From: Desmodesmus armatus
Taxonomy: Eukaryota; Chlorophyta; Chlorophyceae; Sphaeropleales; Scenedesmaceae
Length of the DNA stretch: 64,000 bases
Reading direction: 5' to 3'
Assembly: GCA_007449985.2 (NCBI GenBank)
Contig: VIIQ02000669.1
Span: forward strand, 62,001-126,000
This document shows, one piece after another, positions 1-10,883 of this stretch; position 1 is the first letter of the stretch; each line of letters starts with the position of its first letter. The translations under genes were made by a program, and so were the position numbers. The notes beneath the pieces were generated by a model that had not been told where the DNA came from, made no database searches, and was given only the letters and a program-made list of their open reading frames with translations.

Positions 1-673
1 TGCTGCGGCAGGTGAGACGGCAGGAGGCAGCACACCCCCACACCCCACACGCGAGTGTTATTGTGCCAGTTGTGTGGCAATGCGAGAAAGGCTCATGAGA
101 GACAGGCTTCACAGTGAGCCTACTGGGTGCACTTGGGAATTGTTTGTATGCGTTTGGTAGCCTGTAGCTGCTTGCATGGGGGTTCGCCCGGGCTGGGGGT
201 TGGCAGCTGGGGGTTGTGGCCAGCAGGAGTTGAGACAGGACGTCGTTTACAACACCGTGTTGTGTCATGTGCTGACAACCCGGCTGCTGGTGCTGCTGCT
301 GCTGTCGCCTGGTGCTGCCATGTACTGTGTTTGTTTCTGTCAGCTCATTCGCATCGTGTATGGTGCGTCACTCAACCCTGGCACCTTTGAGGAGGCCCTC
401 ACTGAGTTCCAGCAGGCTGTGGCTCTCAACCCCAACAAACTCATACACAGGTAAGCAGTGTTAGAGGAGGAAAGTGGGAGAAGGGAACAACATAGCCGCC
501 ACGATAGTGTACAATCCCAACCCAGTTACTGCTGAGCGCTTGTGTTATGGCAGAGGGCTGCCTTGCATAGCTGTGCCTTGAGAAGGAGCACAATGAGTTG
601 AAGATTGCGCCCTGCAACGGGAGCCAGCTGTTCCGGTGGTCTGGAGCCCTCGTGCTTCTGTTGAACAGAGCTG

Positions 674-721
<48 letters not shown>

Positions 722-1069
722 AGGGTTGAGCTTGGTCGCACGCACCTGCGCCTGGGCCACAAGCGTGACGCGTACCAGCACCTGCTGGCCAGCATGGACC
801 TGGAGGTTGAAGACATCAACGCGAAGCTGCAGAAGGAGGACGCAGAGCTGCTGCTGGCTAAGCTGCAGGGGGAGATGAAAGGACGCACTGAGCTGCCGGC
901 GAGCTGGGGGGGCTTCACAGCACCTGGCATTGCAGCTGCAGCTGAGGACGGCAGCAGTAGTGTTGGCAGTAGTGTGGGCAGCTGCAAGGTGGAGGAGGTG
1001 GGTGAGGATGGCGGTGGCAGTGGCGGCAGCAGTGGTGGTGGTGTTGCTGGTGGTGACGCAGCGGCGTGA
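1..1069 (+). CDS. TPR-containing protein, 3' part only (5' end outside window)
   Basis: Three exon pieces are visible: 1-11, 344-450 and 724-1069 (TGA at 1067-1069), with donors at 12 and 451 and acceptors ending at 343 and 723. The joined frame reads a TPR-like helical hairpin (FEEALTEFQQAVALNPNKLI) followed by VELGRTHLRLGHKRDAYQHL and a short acidic helix (VEDINAKLQKEDAELLLAKL). It ends in a low-complexity Gly/Ser/Ala tail. The pattern ALxxFxxAxxLxP, then a conserved RVELGRTxLxLG stretch, is typical of the last repeats of plant and algal TPR proteins related to microtubule-dynamics regulators. That family assignment is an inference. The second intron ends in a long CTG run that replaces a normal pyrimidine tract. 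A TGTAA motif, the usual green-algal poly(A) signal, lies 110 nt after the stop. The gene converges with the TraB gene. Confidence 0.72.
675..723 (+). repeat. (CTG)n microsatellite running into a splice acceptor
   Basis: About fifteen CTG triplets run directly into the CAG acceptor at 721-723 of the last TPR-gene intron, so the microsatellite itself forms the 3' splice-site tract. Length changes would alter the intron, not the protein. Confidence 0.9.
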
Positions 1070-1179
1070 GGGGAGGCAGGGTTGCGGACACATCTGCAGC
1101 CGTTGCTGTTGCAGCTTGAGGCAGTTTTCAACACAGTCCTGCTGCTGGTGGGCGCACAGGCCGCTGCTGGTGCGTGTTG

Positions 1180-1184
1180 TGTAA
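1180..1184 (+). terminator. Candidate TGTAA polyadenylation signal of the TPR gene
   Basis: TGTAA is the common poly(A) signal of volvocalean green algae. This copy is 110 nt downstream of the TGA stop, a reasonable 3' UTR length. A five-base match alone is weak. Confidence 0.3.
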
Positions 1185-2687
1185 GGGTGCAAGGTTGTGG
1201 TCATGCAGCTGGGTGTTGCGTGCAGGGTTGGTATGGCAGCATGGTGTTTCTGGGGGCTGCGGTCTCATGGGTATGTGTCTCTCGTGATGATGCATACATC
1301 TGAGGGTGGTGTATGTGCATGGTCGCTTGGTGTGTGTGTTAATGTGTGGTCAGGGTTTTGGTTGCCCTCAGTGACAGCATGCAGCCGTCATCCTGCCTGA
1401 TGTATGCTTTGCTGCTTGTTGATGATGCGTGTACATTCAGACATGCGTGTATGGGAGCTGCTGCGAGGGGTGCAGTGTGCATACATGTCAACATGCGCCC
1501 ATCTGCCGGCCCTTTACGGGGCAGGTGCTGTCGCATCCCGCCAGCAGCCTGCCCTCACAAATGAAGCTACTGCAGCTCAGTGGCTGTCTCTTTTGGAGGT
1601 GACATGCACACAGCTTGCGGTATGGCCTGTTACTCTTCCCCTTGGTTTGATCCACTGCTGTCCTTTGCTGTTGAGGTGCTTGCAGTGTGTGGCGATGTGT
1701 AGTGGGGGCTTTGCTGCGTGTTGGCCTATTCACTACTGTCTATGGAGCCTTGCGGTGCGTGGCGGTGTCTTGTGAGTGGCCTTACTGCGGATGGTGCACT
1801 GTTCAAGCCCACCTCTCTCTGCTGACAAGCATTGTCGTGAGGCTGGGAGTGCTTGTGGGGTGTCCGCGTGTGCCTGTGGTGTGGGTGCAAGGTGGTGTGG
1901 TGTGGTAAGGGCATCCAGCATCATGCGGCAGGGGTTGCAAGGGCATACATTGCAATGCACAGCAAGCACGTGGCATCAGCTGCAGCACGCTGGTGAGTTC
2001 ACGGCAGGGTGATGTTGCACTGCACAGGCTTGTTCCCGGTGTTTGGCTTGTTTGTTGCGCAGTAGGCAGGATGTATTAACAACACATGGTGTGGGGAGTT
2101 GCTTGCATTGCAGCGTGTTGTGCTGAAAGAGCACACTGCTGTTGTGTGGGACGGCCACCTGGCCGACTGTACAGATTGAGCTTGGGGTTGCTATGTTTGC
2201 CATCCTGTCTTTGGTCGTTTGTTGTTGGCAGTGTGCGCGGGAGTACATGCTAGCCACTGGGGCTGCTGCTCTTGAGCTGCAGGGGGTGATTTTCTTGTTG
2301 CGGCTGCTGCTGCTGCTGCCTTGAGGCCTGGGTTGCTGGTGGTAGGGACTGTGAGCGGCTTTGCTGGATATGGGCATTCTGTCTTTCCAGCAGTGCCGAT
2401 GGCAGCTGCCAAGGGGCCTGAGGATGCATTTTTGAGGTGCTTAAGAGCAGCAGGAACAGTCGCTGTTGGCGCCGCCAGGATGTGGCTGGCTGGAAGGAGA
2501 GATATGTTTCGGAGCACGCTTGTGCTGGGAGTGTTGGATGCTGTGTTGCCATGTGATCCATGAGATCTTGAGAGACCTTTTGCCTCCCGAATGATTTTGC
2601 TTGTGGTGTCAGGGGCTGTTGCTAGGTGGGGTGTTGGCAAGGTGCACCTTTCACTGCAATGAGCCGGGCCCGTTGATGTTGCTGTTG

Positions 2688-2735
<48 letters not shown>

Positions 2736-2736
2736 A
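2688..2736 (+). repeat. (TTGC)n tetranucleotide microsatellite
   Basis: About twelve uninterrupted TTGC units. The count is from reading by eye. It is non-coding in any supported model. Confidence 0.9.
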
Positions 2737-4169
2737 GGTTGTGTGGCTGGTGGGCGAGTCACAATGCACAACTGCTTGGCTAGTTCATCTCTTTGCCTTG
2801 TGCACTGGTGCATGCTTGCAATTGGCTGCTGGACCATTCTGTGCAAGGGTCTTGTGTTGCTGTCGGGTAGCTGTGTGGCATTATCACCATCATGTGCGTG
2901 TTGTCCTGCATCCCACTTGGTGATGGTCAGTAGTGTGCCTGCCGCTTCACTGCCGTGCTGGCTGGCTTGCTGACTTGCACCCTGTCTGTGGGCATGTGGC
3001 ATCTGACATGATTTGACTGGTTGGATGCTGATGATCTTGACTTGATTTTTCACACACAAACAGCACAGGCTGTTGGGTTGAGTTGTGCCCTGTTTGGGGT
3101 GCTGATGGCTGGTGTAACATTTGATTGTTGATCTCAACTTGAAAACTCAACAAAATTCACCGATTGGGCATGTTGTTGAGTCATGCAATGGGCAGAGGCT
3201 GTAGCCTGCCCCAAACCTTGCTGTCCAACATCATGTGACACAACGGGACAGCCACAGCACCACAGATAATGCACAGATGGTGCACGTGCTATGCTGGCAC
3301 TGTCTGTCGCCCAGGTATGAACACCTAGACAACCCTGAGGCTCCTCTCTCTGAGGCTCCTCTCTCTTTGTTCTTTCACTTCCTCAATATCTCACTTGATC
3401 TTGTCACGTGTGCAACAGCTGCAAATGTTTGAAACAGGTGCCAGTCACACCAGGTCACACGTTGGAGGAGGGCCAGCAACAGGGTGTCATAAGCCTGCAC
3501 TGGGGCAGGGGTCGACCCCCCTCTCCTTTGCCGTGCTGACATCTTGTTGCTGCGCTGTTCTGCAGGTATGTTTCTTGTGCTTTTGCAGGCAGAGTGTTGT
3601 TGTTGACAGCAGCAGCCCAGCCCAGCAGGAGGAACAGCCAGCATGACCCAGCACAGATGATCACAGTGGAGCTTTGATGCAACATCCAGCCCAGCAGGAG
3701 GACAGCAACTGGCCAGGCACCTTCAGGTCACAGTGAGCCAAGGGTTGGGGGGCCCCGAAGCTCGTATAGCTTCAGCTGCACATGCATATGCATCACTATT
3801 CACTTGTTTCCGTTGACAGACACGGCAGCTTCAGCCTCTGCGATCTTATTACAACCCTGAGGCTCTGCCTTTTGCCTCTTGAACAGCCAATGCACCTCTG
3901 AAAAAGGGCAACAATCAAACCCCATTACTGCAACAATAGGCACAAACAGAAAGGATGCAAGACAGATGCAGTGTCACCAACAGTATGCACTCAGGCAACA
4001 ACACACCTGATGCCCCCCCCCCCCCCGCTCACACACAAAGTTGCCCTGCAGCTCTCTCAACCACTCGCATGCTGCCAACCAATGACAGGCGCACACACAG
4101 GGCATGTACACAGCCATATGATACGTGAACTCCCCTGCACTGCACCTGACTTGCAATGCAATGCACTGC

Positions 4170-4490
4170 ACTGCTGGCACTCAGCGAGACATGCCCTGCC
4201 TTTGGGCTGCTGTGCCAGCACCAGTGCCTGCTGCATGCACATAGCCAAAAACTGTGTGAACTGCAGCAATGACGGCTGCTCAGGGGGACTTATCCTGCCG
4301 CAGCCGTCAAGCTGCTGTGCCAGCACCAGCACCAGAGCCTGCTGCATCTGCTGGCTCCACAACTCCGCTGCACTGCACTGCCGGCAGCAATGCAGTGGAT
4401 ACTCAGCGGGACTTGTCCTGTCCTTGTGCTGCCGTGCCAGCACCAGCACCAGAGCCTGCTGCATCTGCTGGCTCCACAACGGAGGGCGCA
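4170..4490. repeat. Three degenerate ~115-bp tandem copies over the 3' end of the TraB gene
   Basis: The block CCAGCACCAG...CCTGCTGCAT, preceded by a block containing GGGACTTRTCCTG, occurs near 4262-4370 and 4384-4490, with a shorter, more diverged copy near 4170-4240. On the minus strand the unit encodes EPADAAGSGAGAGT. The TGA of the TraB gene (4403-4405) lies inside the first unit read by that gene, and the later units are in its 3' UTR. Confidence 0.8.
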
Positions 4491-6052
4491 AAGCTGCGCG
4501 GCACCTGTGTCCTCCACAAGCTGGACTTTGGATCAGACCAGAGGGCCCGCATGGCAGCTGCGTGCTGACGTGCTACTACAACCAGCAGCTTTGGCTTGCT
4601 GTCCTGCTGTGCTGCCTGCTTGGCAGCCCTAGCCGCTGCCTCCTTCAGTTGCTCAGCCATGTACTGCTGCCGCAGGGCAAAGTGACGCCACTTCAACGGC
4701 TGCAGCCGAGCCATCCTTGCCAGTACCTCTCCCTGCTGTGCTGGCTCTGGGGGCAATAGGGCCGCTGCTGTCGCCTTCGCCACTTTGAACAGCAGCAACG
4801 CCTGCCGCTCAGCTGCCTGCTGCTCCGCTGATGGGCGACGTCCTGCAGCTGTGCTGGGGTCCCCTGCTGACGGTTGTGATGCCGCCTGCTGCTGCAGCTG
4901 TGCGGCTGCTGCTGCCAGCTGCTTGTCCCATGCTGCAGCTGCGGGTGGGAGTGTGCTGACCACCTGCTGGTTGATGTTGAAATCGCGCATGGGTGTGTAG
5001 CTGTTGATTGCCTGCTCGTCCAATGAGTCGGTAAAGTTTGCTACAAGGCCGCGTACCCAGCTCTCCTGCAGCTTCAGGGGAGCGTCTATGCAGCGCAGGT
5101 GGACACCTACAGCAGGTGTGGATTGGAAACATACAGTGCAGCAGCAGTGAGCATATGCACGGTCTGCAAGGATGTGGAAGAGTGACCCAGCAACAGCACG
5201 CTGCCGGCCGGCTTTCAAAAAAATTGGAGCCATAAAATCCCCCATGATGAAAGCAGCACCAACAACGCACATGTTTTGCATCTACTGGGCTGGAGTAACA
5301 GAAAGTGCCAGTGGATTGTTGACGTTGCTTCTCCTTTTGAAAACACACAAGCACAACAGTCACCCACCTTGTGCTAGTGCGTACTGTGCAGCAGCCACCA
5401 TCTCCTGTCCAGGCAGGTACCCGCACAGCTGCAGCACCTCAGCTAAGCTGTCAGGCTGCTTGAAATAATCTAGGCCAGCGTAGTAACCAAACGATTCGAA
5501 CGGGTCCATGATGTCTTTGCCAACTTTGGCAGCTGGCATGCTGCTGCTAGATAGTTCTGCTGCCAGCGCTTGACATTGCTGCTGCCACTCCTGCCCCTGT
5601 TGCTGCCCTGGCTGCAAGCACTGCAGGTGATCCAAAACGCTCTGAACCCACTGCGGGTGCGGTAGCAGCAACTCTGAGGTTGTCTGTGGCTGCTCCAAAA
5701 GAACTTCATCAGGTTGCAGTTGGTGCAGTGCCTGTTCAATTAATTCATGCTGCAGTGGGGCCCAGCAGGCAACGCCAAGGATGTGGATCACACATCCGGC
5801 GCTTTCATGAGGCACTAGGGGCGCTTGCACCGCTTCTTGCAGCCATGGCTGGTTGGAGCGCTTCAGCTCACTTTGCAGGCTGGTAGGGACAGCAGTACTG
5901 GTGTAACTCCCAGCATGGGCGCTGACCCTGCAGTGAACTAGGGGCACACATTTTCCTACTGATAATGCACAATATTGTGCAATGGGAGACAGCCGGTGAA
6001 AAGTCCTAGAGCAGCATACTGATAAGGGCGACTCGATCACTGCAGACTGCAT
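4403..6052 (-). CDS. TraB/PrgY-type domain protein
   Basis: Two exons, 6052-5368 and 5106-4403, join in phase through GGT(Gly) to give about 462 residues ending in TGA. The start is the first ATG in the open frame (6052), and an upstream ATG behind another intron is possible. The centre has the TraB pattern: a hydrophobic strand plus Gly (CVIHILGVACW), a helix, then LQPDEVLLEQP. Later come ALAQGVHLRCIDAPL and, near the C-terminus, KLLVVVARQHAAAMRALW, matching the second Gly-x-x-His-type block. The N-terminal ~40 residues lack acidic residues at the extreme end and could be an organelle-targeting peptide (inference). In the first block the usual GxxH His is Cys (GVAC), so metal-dependent activity like that proposed for TraB/TIKI proteins is doubtful. 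The Ala/Gln-rich middle is a low-complexity insertion. The gene is divergent from the 6527 gene, about 470 bp apart. Confidence 0.78.
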
Positions 6053-6526
6053 AACGGCTGTTTCGAAATGGCACAATACTTTTGTCTAAGATAACCATGG
6101 TCTTTTGAGGGGCAGCTACAGTGTTTGGTTTGTCGAAACAGTTTGACGGTTTGTTACTGTTGAGGCATTGTTGACCGCCTCAAACAAGGATACGTTGGTG
6201 CCCCAGGCCTCATTGACATCTGGTGTACGGTCTCATCCGCCCATCTCTCTCTTTATTGGGTTCATCTCAGCACACCCATCGCTCAGCCGCGCTTGTAACA
6301 GTCTAGTCGGTTGCACCTCTACAGTTCGGTTGCACATTCAGAACATTTTCGGTTGCCACTAGGAGGCAGGTTGGGGTGTGTTCACTGCCAAGACTTGCGC
6401 TCTCCTTCGCCTTGCGATTCCCGCGTCAGCAGACGAGTCGTTGCCCCACTTTCTTCTGGCGCCTTCAATCAAGTTCAGATCGTTCCCATAATTTTATAAC
6501 TACATACTCAGCCTAAGTGTGTGCCA
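6053..6526. promoter_or_regulatory. Shared 474-bp divergent promoter region
   Basis: The only space between the start codons of the minus-strand TraB gene and the plus-strand unknown gene, so promoters and 5' UTRs of both must lie here. An AT-rich TTTTATAAC is at about 6490-6500, close to the plus-strand ATG. No motif can be assigned with confidence. Confidence 0.45.
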
Positions 6527-9500
6527 ATGGCTATCACAGAGGGCGTCCCTGCGAATCAGGCCGTAGCGACGCTTCCAATCAGCCAAACAGCAGAGCTGCC
6601 AAAGGAGCACAGCAACCCGTTCGCGAACGCGAAAGATGCAGCAGCAGCTGCGTCTGTTGATCAGAGCCCATTTGCACTGGCAGAGGTGCAGGAGACCGCA
6701 CTTGCAGTCAGGACCCCCAGCCAGCAGAAGCTTGTGCGCAAGGTGTCATTCAGCAAGAAGCTGTTCAGCTGCGCCTGTGTGCGCCCTGCAGTAGATGGTG
6801 ATGCCATCGAGGTAGAGTTTGACATGACACGCCAGCAGAGCCTGGCCACATCCAGCAACTCTTCCTCCATGTCAGACGCGCAGCGCAAGAAGGGTGTTCA
6901 CTGGGACATCAGCCCCAAGAAGGGCCTCATGAAGCAGAACAGCGTGGCATACACAGACGTGGACTGGTGAGCAGCATGGCTTGAACTCGACTTTGTTGCT
7001 GTGATGAAATCTTTTTTGATACAGCGAGCCGTGGCAATCGAATGTAGTATGGTCCAGCTGCTGGGCCGAGCATGTCACCTCTAGGGAGCCCCCACTCTAT
7101 GTCACCAACACGTATCAGTGACAACAGCGAACCCTGTCTGTCATTGGAGTCACCTGACAGGGCAGCAGTTCAAAGCAGCAGTGCATGCACTGCTGCCCCT
7201 GGTAAGAGGCACCCAAAACAACATAAGCATGTTTCTGACTGTGTTCTTACTAAAGCACCACCCCTTCTCACCCTTCCTCCCAATCAATGCCCCTGCTGTC
7301 TACGTCCCTGCACCACCAGTCCCCCTTCCTGTTCACACACCTCAGCAACCTGCGTGCACCTCCAAATGCCAGTCACCCTGCATTGCCCTACCACAACATC
7401 CTGTAACTTACCTTCACCTCGTCATTCCTCTCCTTCTCCATCTCCTTTGTCTCCTCCTCCTCCTTATGCGCAGGTCTTCTCCTCCTCCTAACCAGTCTTC
7501 TCTCCTCCTCCTCCCCAGTCTTCTCCCTCTCCTTACCCTTCTCCTTCTCCTTCATTCTTCTTCTTCTCCTTCATTTTTCTTCTTCTCCTTCATTCTCGAT
7601 CCTTCTCCCTCCTCCTCCCTCCTTCCCCTCCTTCTCCTTCCCCTCCTCCTTCTCCGTCCTGATCCCCTTCTTCTGGCCTGTCCCCATGCACAGGTTTGAT
7701 GCCCGCTCTGAGTTCAGCAGCACCCTCACCTGCATGGCCCTACCACAATATCCTATAACGTACCTTCTCCTTCTCCTTCTCCCTCTTTTCCTCACTTACA
7801 GGTTTGATGCCCGCTCTGAGTTCAGCAGTGCCCTGGGAGGCGCCATGTCAGACCAGGTGGCCAAGCTGGAGGAGCTGTCCCTCATGATCAGGGACCTACC
7901 CCCAGCACCACCCACCAAGGCCCCCTGGATCCCTGAGCCACCCCTGGCATTCGGCCAGCCAGGCATGACATTCATGCCAGTGCCAGCATTCACAGGTGGG
8001 GGGGGGGCATGCATGCGCTCACCCTGTGCCGCACAACATGCATGCAAGGCTGTTCTGATCAGCAACAACAGCTGGTGACTGCATCCCAAATTGCATGTCA
8101 CACAGGTTTGCCTCAGCATCGCAACTATACAAGCACCTCAAGATGCCAGCCAAGCAGAGCTGGACTGCCCTTGTTTGCGCAGCATTGCACAGAGCAACTA
8201 CAGCATGCACCCGCTTGTCATCCCTCACTCGGCCCAGCCTCTGCATCTTCCTTGACACCTTCTTCTTTACCCCAACCCCCACCTCCTACACCATAATCAC
8301 TGTGCTCTGACTCGCTCAACTGCTTACATTCGCAGGCTTTGCGGCTTACTGGGAGCGCAACCACGACCGCTCCACGCCTCACCCCACCCCCATTGACAAG
8401 ATGACTAAGGCCTCCATGCTGGCTCAGAAGAGTCACGCCAGCATCCCTGGCATCTGGCTGCAGGAGACTGACACGCACTTCATTGTCACTGTCAAGCCCG
8501 GCTTCATGCCCCCAGGCCTGCCCCGCTACACAGAGCGATACGACAAGGCCAACATGGCAGGTAAAGAAACAGAGACAGTGTCATCTCTTTGCAGCACAGA
8601 GCTTTCTTGGGACAACCCTAAAATGCATGTGCACACACTACACTCAAAGTCAAACACTGAGCTGCAACGTGCATTCTCACTGATTTACTTAATTTGCACG
8701 TCACCCCTTCTTCCACAGAGTACTGGTGGCCCATGAGGAGGGACCTGCGGCTGGGTGCAACATGCGGGCAGATCTTCATGACCACAGGTGAGGCAGCAGG
8801 GCAGAGGGGGCTGGCGCATTGCCAAACAGCACCTGCATTGATGAATCACACCACCCACGCTATTGGACAAGTGAGGGATAGGGTCACGCCACGACAGCCA
8901 TAGTGGGCAGTGTGCAACACAAGGTATAGATGCTGCCTCAAAAATCTGGCACGTCCTCTGGCCTGCATCCCTTCAAAGCTCAAACACCCACAACACCCGT
9001 CCCTCATGCTTGCTGTCACCCACCTCAACCCTAAACCCTAAACCCTTCGCCCCCGCCCTCGTGCTGCAGACGGCATGCTCATCCTGCGGGCGCGCTCCCG
9101 ACCCATGTTTGGCAACGTGGACTATGTCATGGAGGAGTACATGAAGCTGGAGGACGGCGGGGAGACCATTGTGGACCGCATGTGCTGCATGGAGGTCAAG
9201 AGCGGCAACAAGGCCTCACAGTGAGTCCGCGGATCTTTAGCTTGAACTTGGGTTGCAGTTTTGCTGTCCTGGTGCCTGGGGTTGAGACTGAGGGTTTGGG
9301 GCAGTAGGAGGTCAAGAGCGGCAATAATGCCTCACAGTGAGTGGCGGCAACAGACAGCTTGAATACAGATTGACAGGCTACACAGTAGTGGGTGTGGTGG
9401 GTGCATGCAGATGCGAATGCGGAGCGGCTGTGGCAGACAGGGGTGCTGGTGCTGTGCTGTGCTAAGGGGCGGACAGGACGTAACGGTGACAGTACTATAA

Positions 9501-9710
9501 GAGTAGGGGCAAATGGAGCTGCTCGGTAAGCTACCAGGCAGGTCCAAACAATGGCGGAGATTGCACACTGATACACAATTGTCAAGATGTCAACACCAGT
9601 GGATGAGCAAGAAGCGAGCCTCATGGTGTGACTGTGTCTGCACTTTCCTTCCCTGCTTCAGGTATGTTGTCGGCAAGCGCCACACTGTGCCACTGCCTGG
9701 CCACGTCTAA
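6527..9710 (+). CDS. Conserved-looking protein of unknown function, six exons
   Basis: Exons 6527-6966, 7802-7995, 8336-8560, 8719-8787, 9070-9220 and 9662-9710 (TAA) join in phase to give 375 residues. The ATG at 6527 has context GCCAATGGC, and an in-frame GTG six bases upstream is not a eukaryotic start. The N-terminal ~145 residues are Ser/Ala/Gln-rich with a basic LVRKVSFSKKLFSC patch. The C-terminal two thirds look folded, with landmarks AAYWERNHDRS, GIWLQETDTHFIVTVKPGF, YWWPMRRDLRLGATCGQIF, DGMLILRARSRPMFGNVDY and EEYMKLEDGGETIVDRM. These alternating strands suggest a small beta-rich ligand-binding or enzyme-like domain. I do not recognise the family. Two of its introns carry partial copies of its own exon borders. 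Intron 1 (835 nt) has a long CT-rich tract. Confidence 0.75.
7377..7415 (+). repeat. Intronic direct repeat, upstream copy (partner about 7731-7770)
   Basis: The block CCTGCATTGCCCTACCACAA, followed by a TCCTGTAAC-type stretch, recurs downstream as CCTGCATGGCCCTACCACAA with TCCTATAAC. Both are in intron 1 of the 6527 gene. The downstream copy directly follows the decoy exon border at 7691. Confidence 0.75.
7421..7680 (+). repeat. ~260-nt pyrimidine-rich (CTC/CTT) tract
   Basis: Almost continuous C/T on the plus strand with TCCTCC and TTCTCC sub-repeats, inside intron 1 of the 6527 gene. Such polypyrimidine/polypurine stretches can form triplex DNA, and this one lies just upstream of two competing splice acceptors. 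Confidence 0.85.
7691..7720 (+). repeat. Decoy copy of exon 2's acceptor and first codons (true copy 7799-7828)
   Basis: Thirty bases beginning CAGGTTTGATGCCCGCTCTG are identical at 7691-7720 and at the true exon 2 border (7799-7828). The copies are 108 nt apart with no stop between, so splicing to the upstream AG would add 36 residues in frame. Confidence 0.9.
9027..9045 (+). repeat. Short interstitial CCCTAAA telomere-type tract
   Basis: AACCCTAAACCCTAAACCC, about 2.5 units of the complement of TTTAGGG, lies in intron 4 of the 6527 gene. It is too short to be a chromosome end. Confidence 0.8.
9307..9342 (+). repeat. Intronic copy of exon 5's 3' border (true copy 9191-9226)
   Basis: The 36-nt stretch starting GGAGGTCAAGAGCGGCAA and ending in the donor CAGTGAGT is repeated 116 nt downstream of the true exon 5 end with two mismatches. 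The copy therefore includes a second, identical 5' splice site. Confidence 0.9.
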
Positions 9711-10883
9711 GCCCGTTGGGCGCTAGGCCCTTGAGCGCAGCACCTATCCTTCAGTGCTGCGCGGCGACGCCCATACGCCCTGCAGCAAGCGGTGCGCCAC
9801 CCGGCAAAGGCTTATTGTCGATGTCAGGGTTTAGGATAACCCAAAGATATGATTCCAGTTGTCAAGCATGTGTATGGTTGTCACAGCCATTTCACCCACC
9901 CAACTGCAGTGTGGGGCGGCTGCTAGCCCTGTTGCTGCAGATGTGAGGAGCGGTGGGTGGTTAGTACTGTTGATGCAAAGCATGCTTGGCCTGTTTTCGG
10001 CTTGCATCACCAGCATTGGGTGAAGCCTCACGTGTAGGCGTGATTTCCACTGCACTGTGAAGGCAAGGATTGCCAAATTTGTATCTACTTGCAGGCCACG
10101 TTCTGGCTACTAGATGTTTGCTTGCCTCAAGAGTGTGTTGCGGTGTCATCACATCTTTATGTCAGCATTTGGATTGACTACCCAACAATTAGGGGTTGTT
10201 GCCTGTACATACAGCGCGCCATGTGCTTTGAGAGTTTATGAGTGCCATTGAAACAGATGGCCAATGCATGTTGAAGGGGCTGCAGAGGTTCCGGAGGGTT
10301 TATGAGGATTCTTGCTGAAACGCAAGCCCTCTACAGCAGTGTACAGCGGTTGTGGGGAGGTATGCATGTAAGCACATGCCCCAGCCTATTGCTAGCCAGC
10401 TGCACAAGCTGGCAGGGGAGTGTCAAGTCTGTGCCTAGTAAGGTACTAATACTGTTGGTTGTGTGGATGATCCAGGTGTTTCAGCTGTCAGCCAGGCCAT
10501 TGGGTGTTGTGTCTGCTCTGTGACCTGGTGTTGTTTGTTGCGGCACGAGTTTTTGACACCCAGGAGTCCCATATTTGTGGCAACACAGTAATGTCACACA
10601 GCAACTCTAAAGGCACACATGGAAGCCGTCACTGTCGTAACGCGGCATGTTCCACCACCACAACCATGCAAGTCATTTTCCGACCATGCATGTCATGTGC
10701 CGCGATACAAGTGCACACCTGGCCAACATGTCAGTGGACACAACAGCCTGTGCCACGAACTGTTGAGCACATCACGCAAGTATCGATGGTGAACCACCTT
10801 TGGTAATTTGAAAGCGGCAAGGTACAAACCACCATATGTGCCATCAGCAGCAGTGTGGCTACAACGTTGTACTCGGTTGACAC

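Larger units (their letters stand above)
1070..4402. other. 3.3-kb interval between convergent genes, no supported gene
   Basis: The interval should hold the 3' UTRs of the TPR (+) and TraB (-) genes. Open frames here are short, begin mostly at non-ATG codons and show no recognisable domain, conserved motif or phase-consistent exon chain. It contains a TTGC microsatellite near 2688-2736, a short CTCTCTCTGAGGCTC direct repeat near 3342-3367, a C-run at 4014-4026, and the upstream copies of the TraB 3' tandem repeat. Confidence 0.5.

Noticed and set aside
2688..2736. Leu/Ala/Cys-repeat protein from the TTGC tract
   Set aside because: Microsatellite translation in all frames; no start, splice or downstream domain.
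3971..4759. 262-codon open frame on the plus strand
   Set aside because: Runs antisense through the TraB 3' tandem repeats; the repeats alone explain the long open frame.
9027..9045. Chromosome end or telomere
   Set aside because: Only about 2.5 units, inside an intron with genes on both sides.
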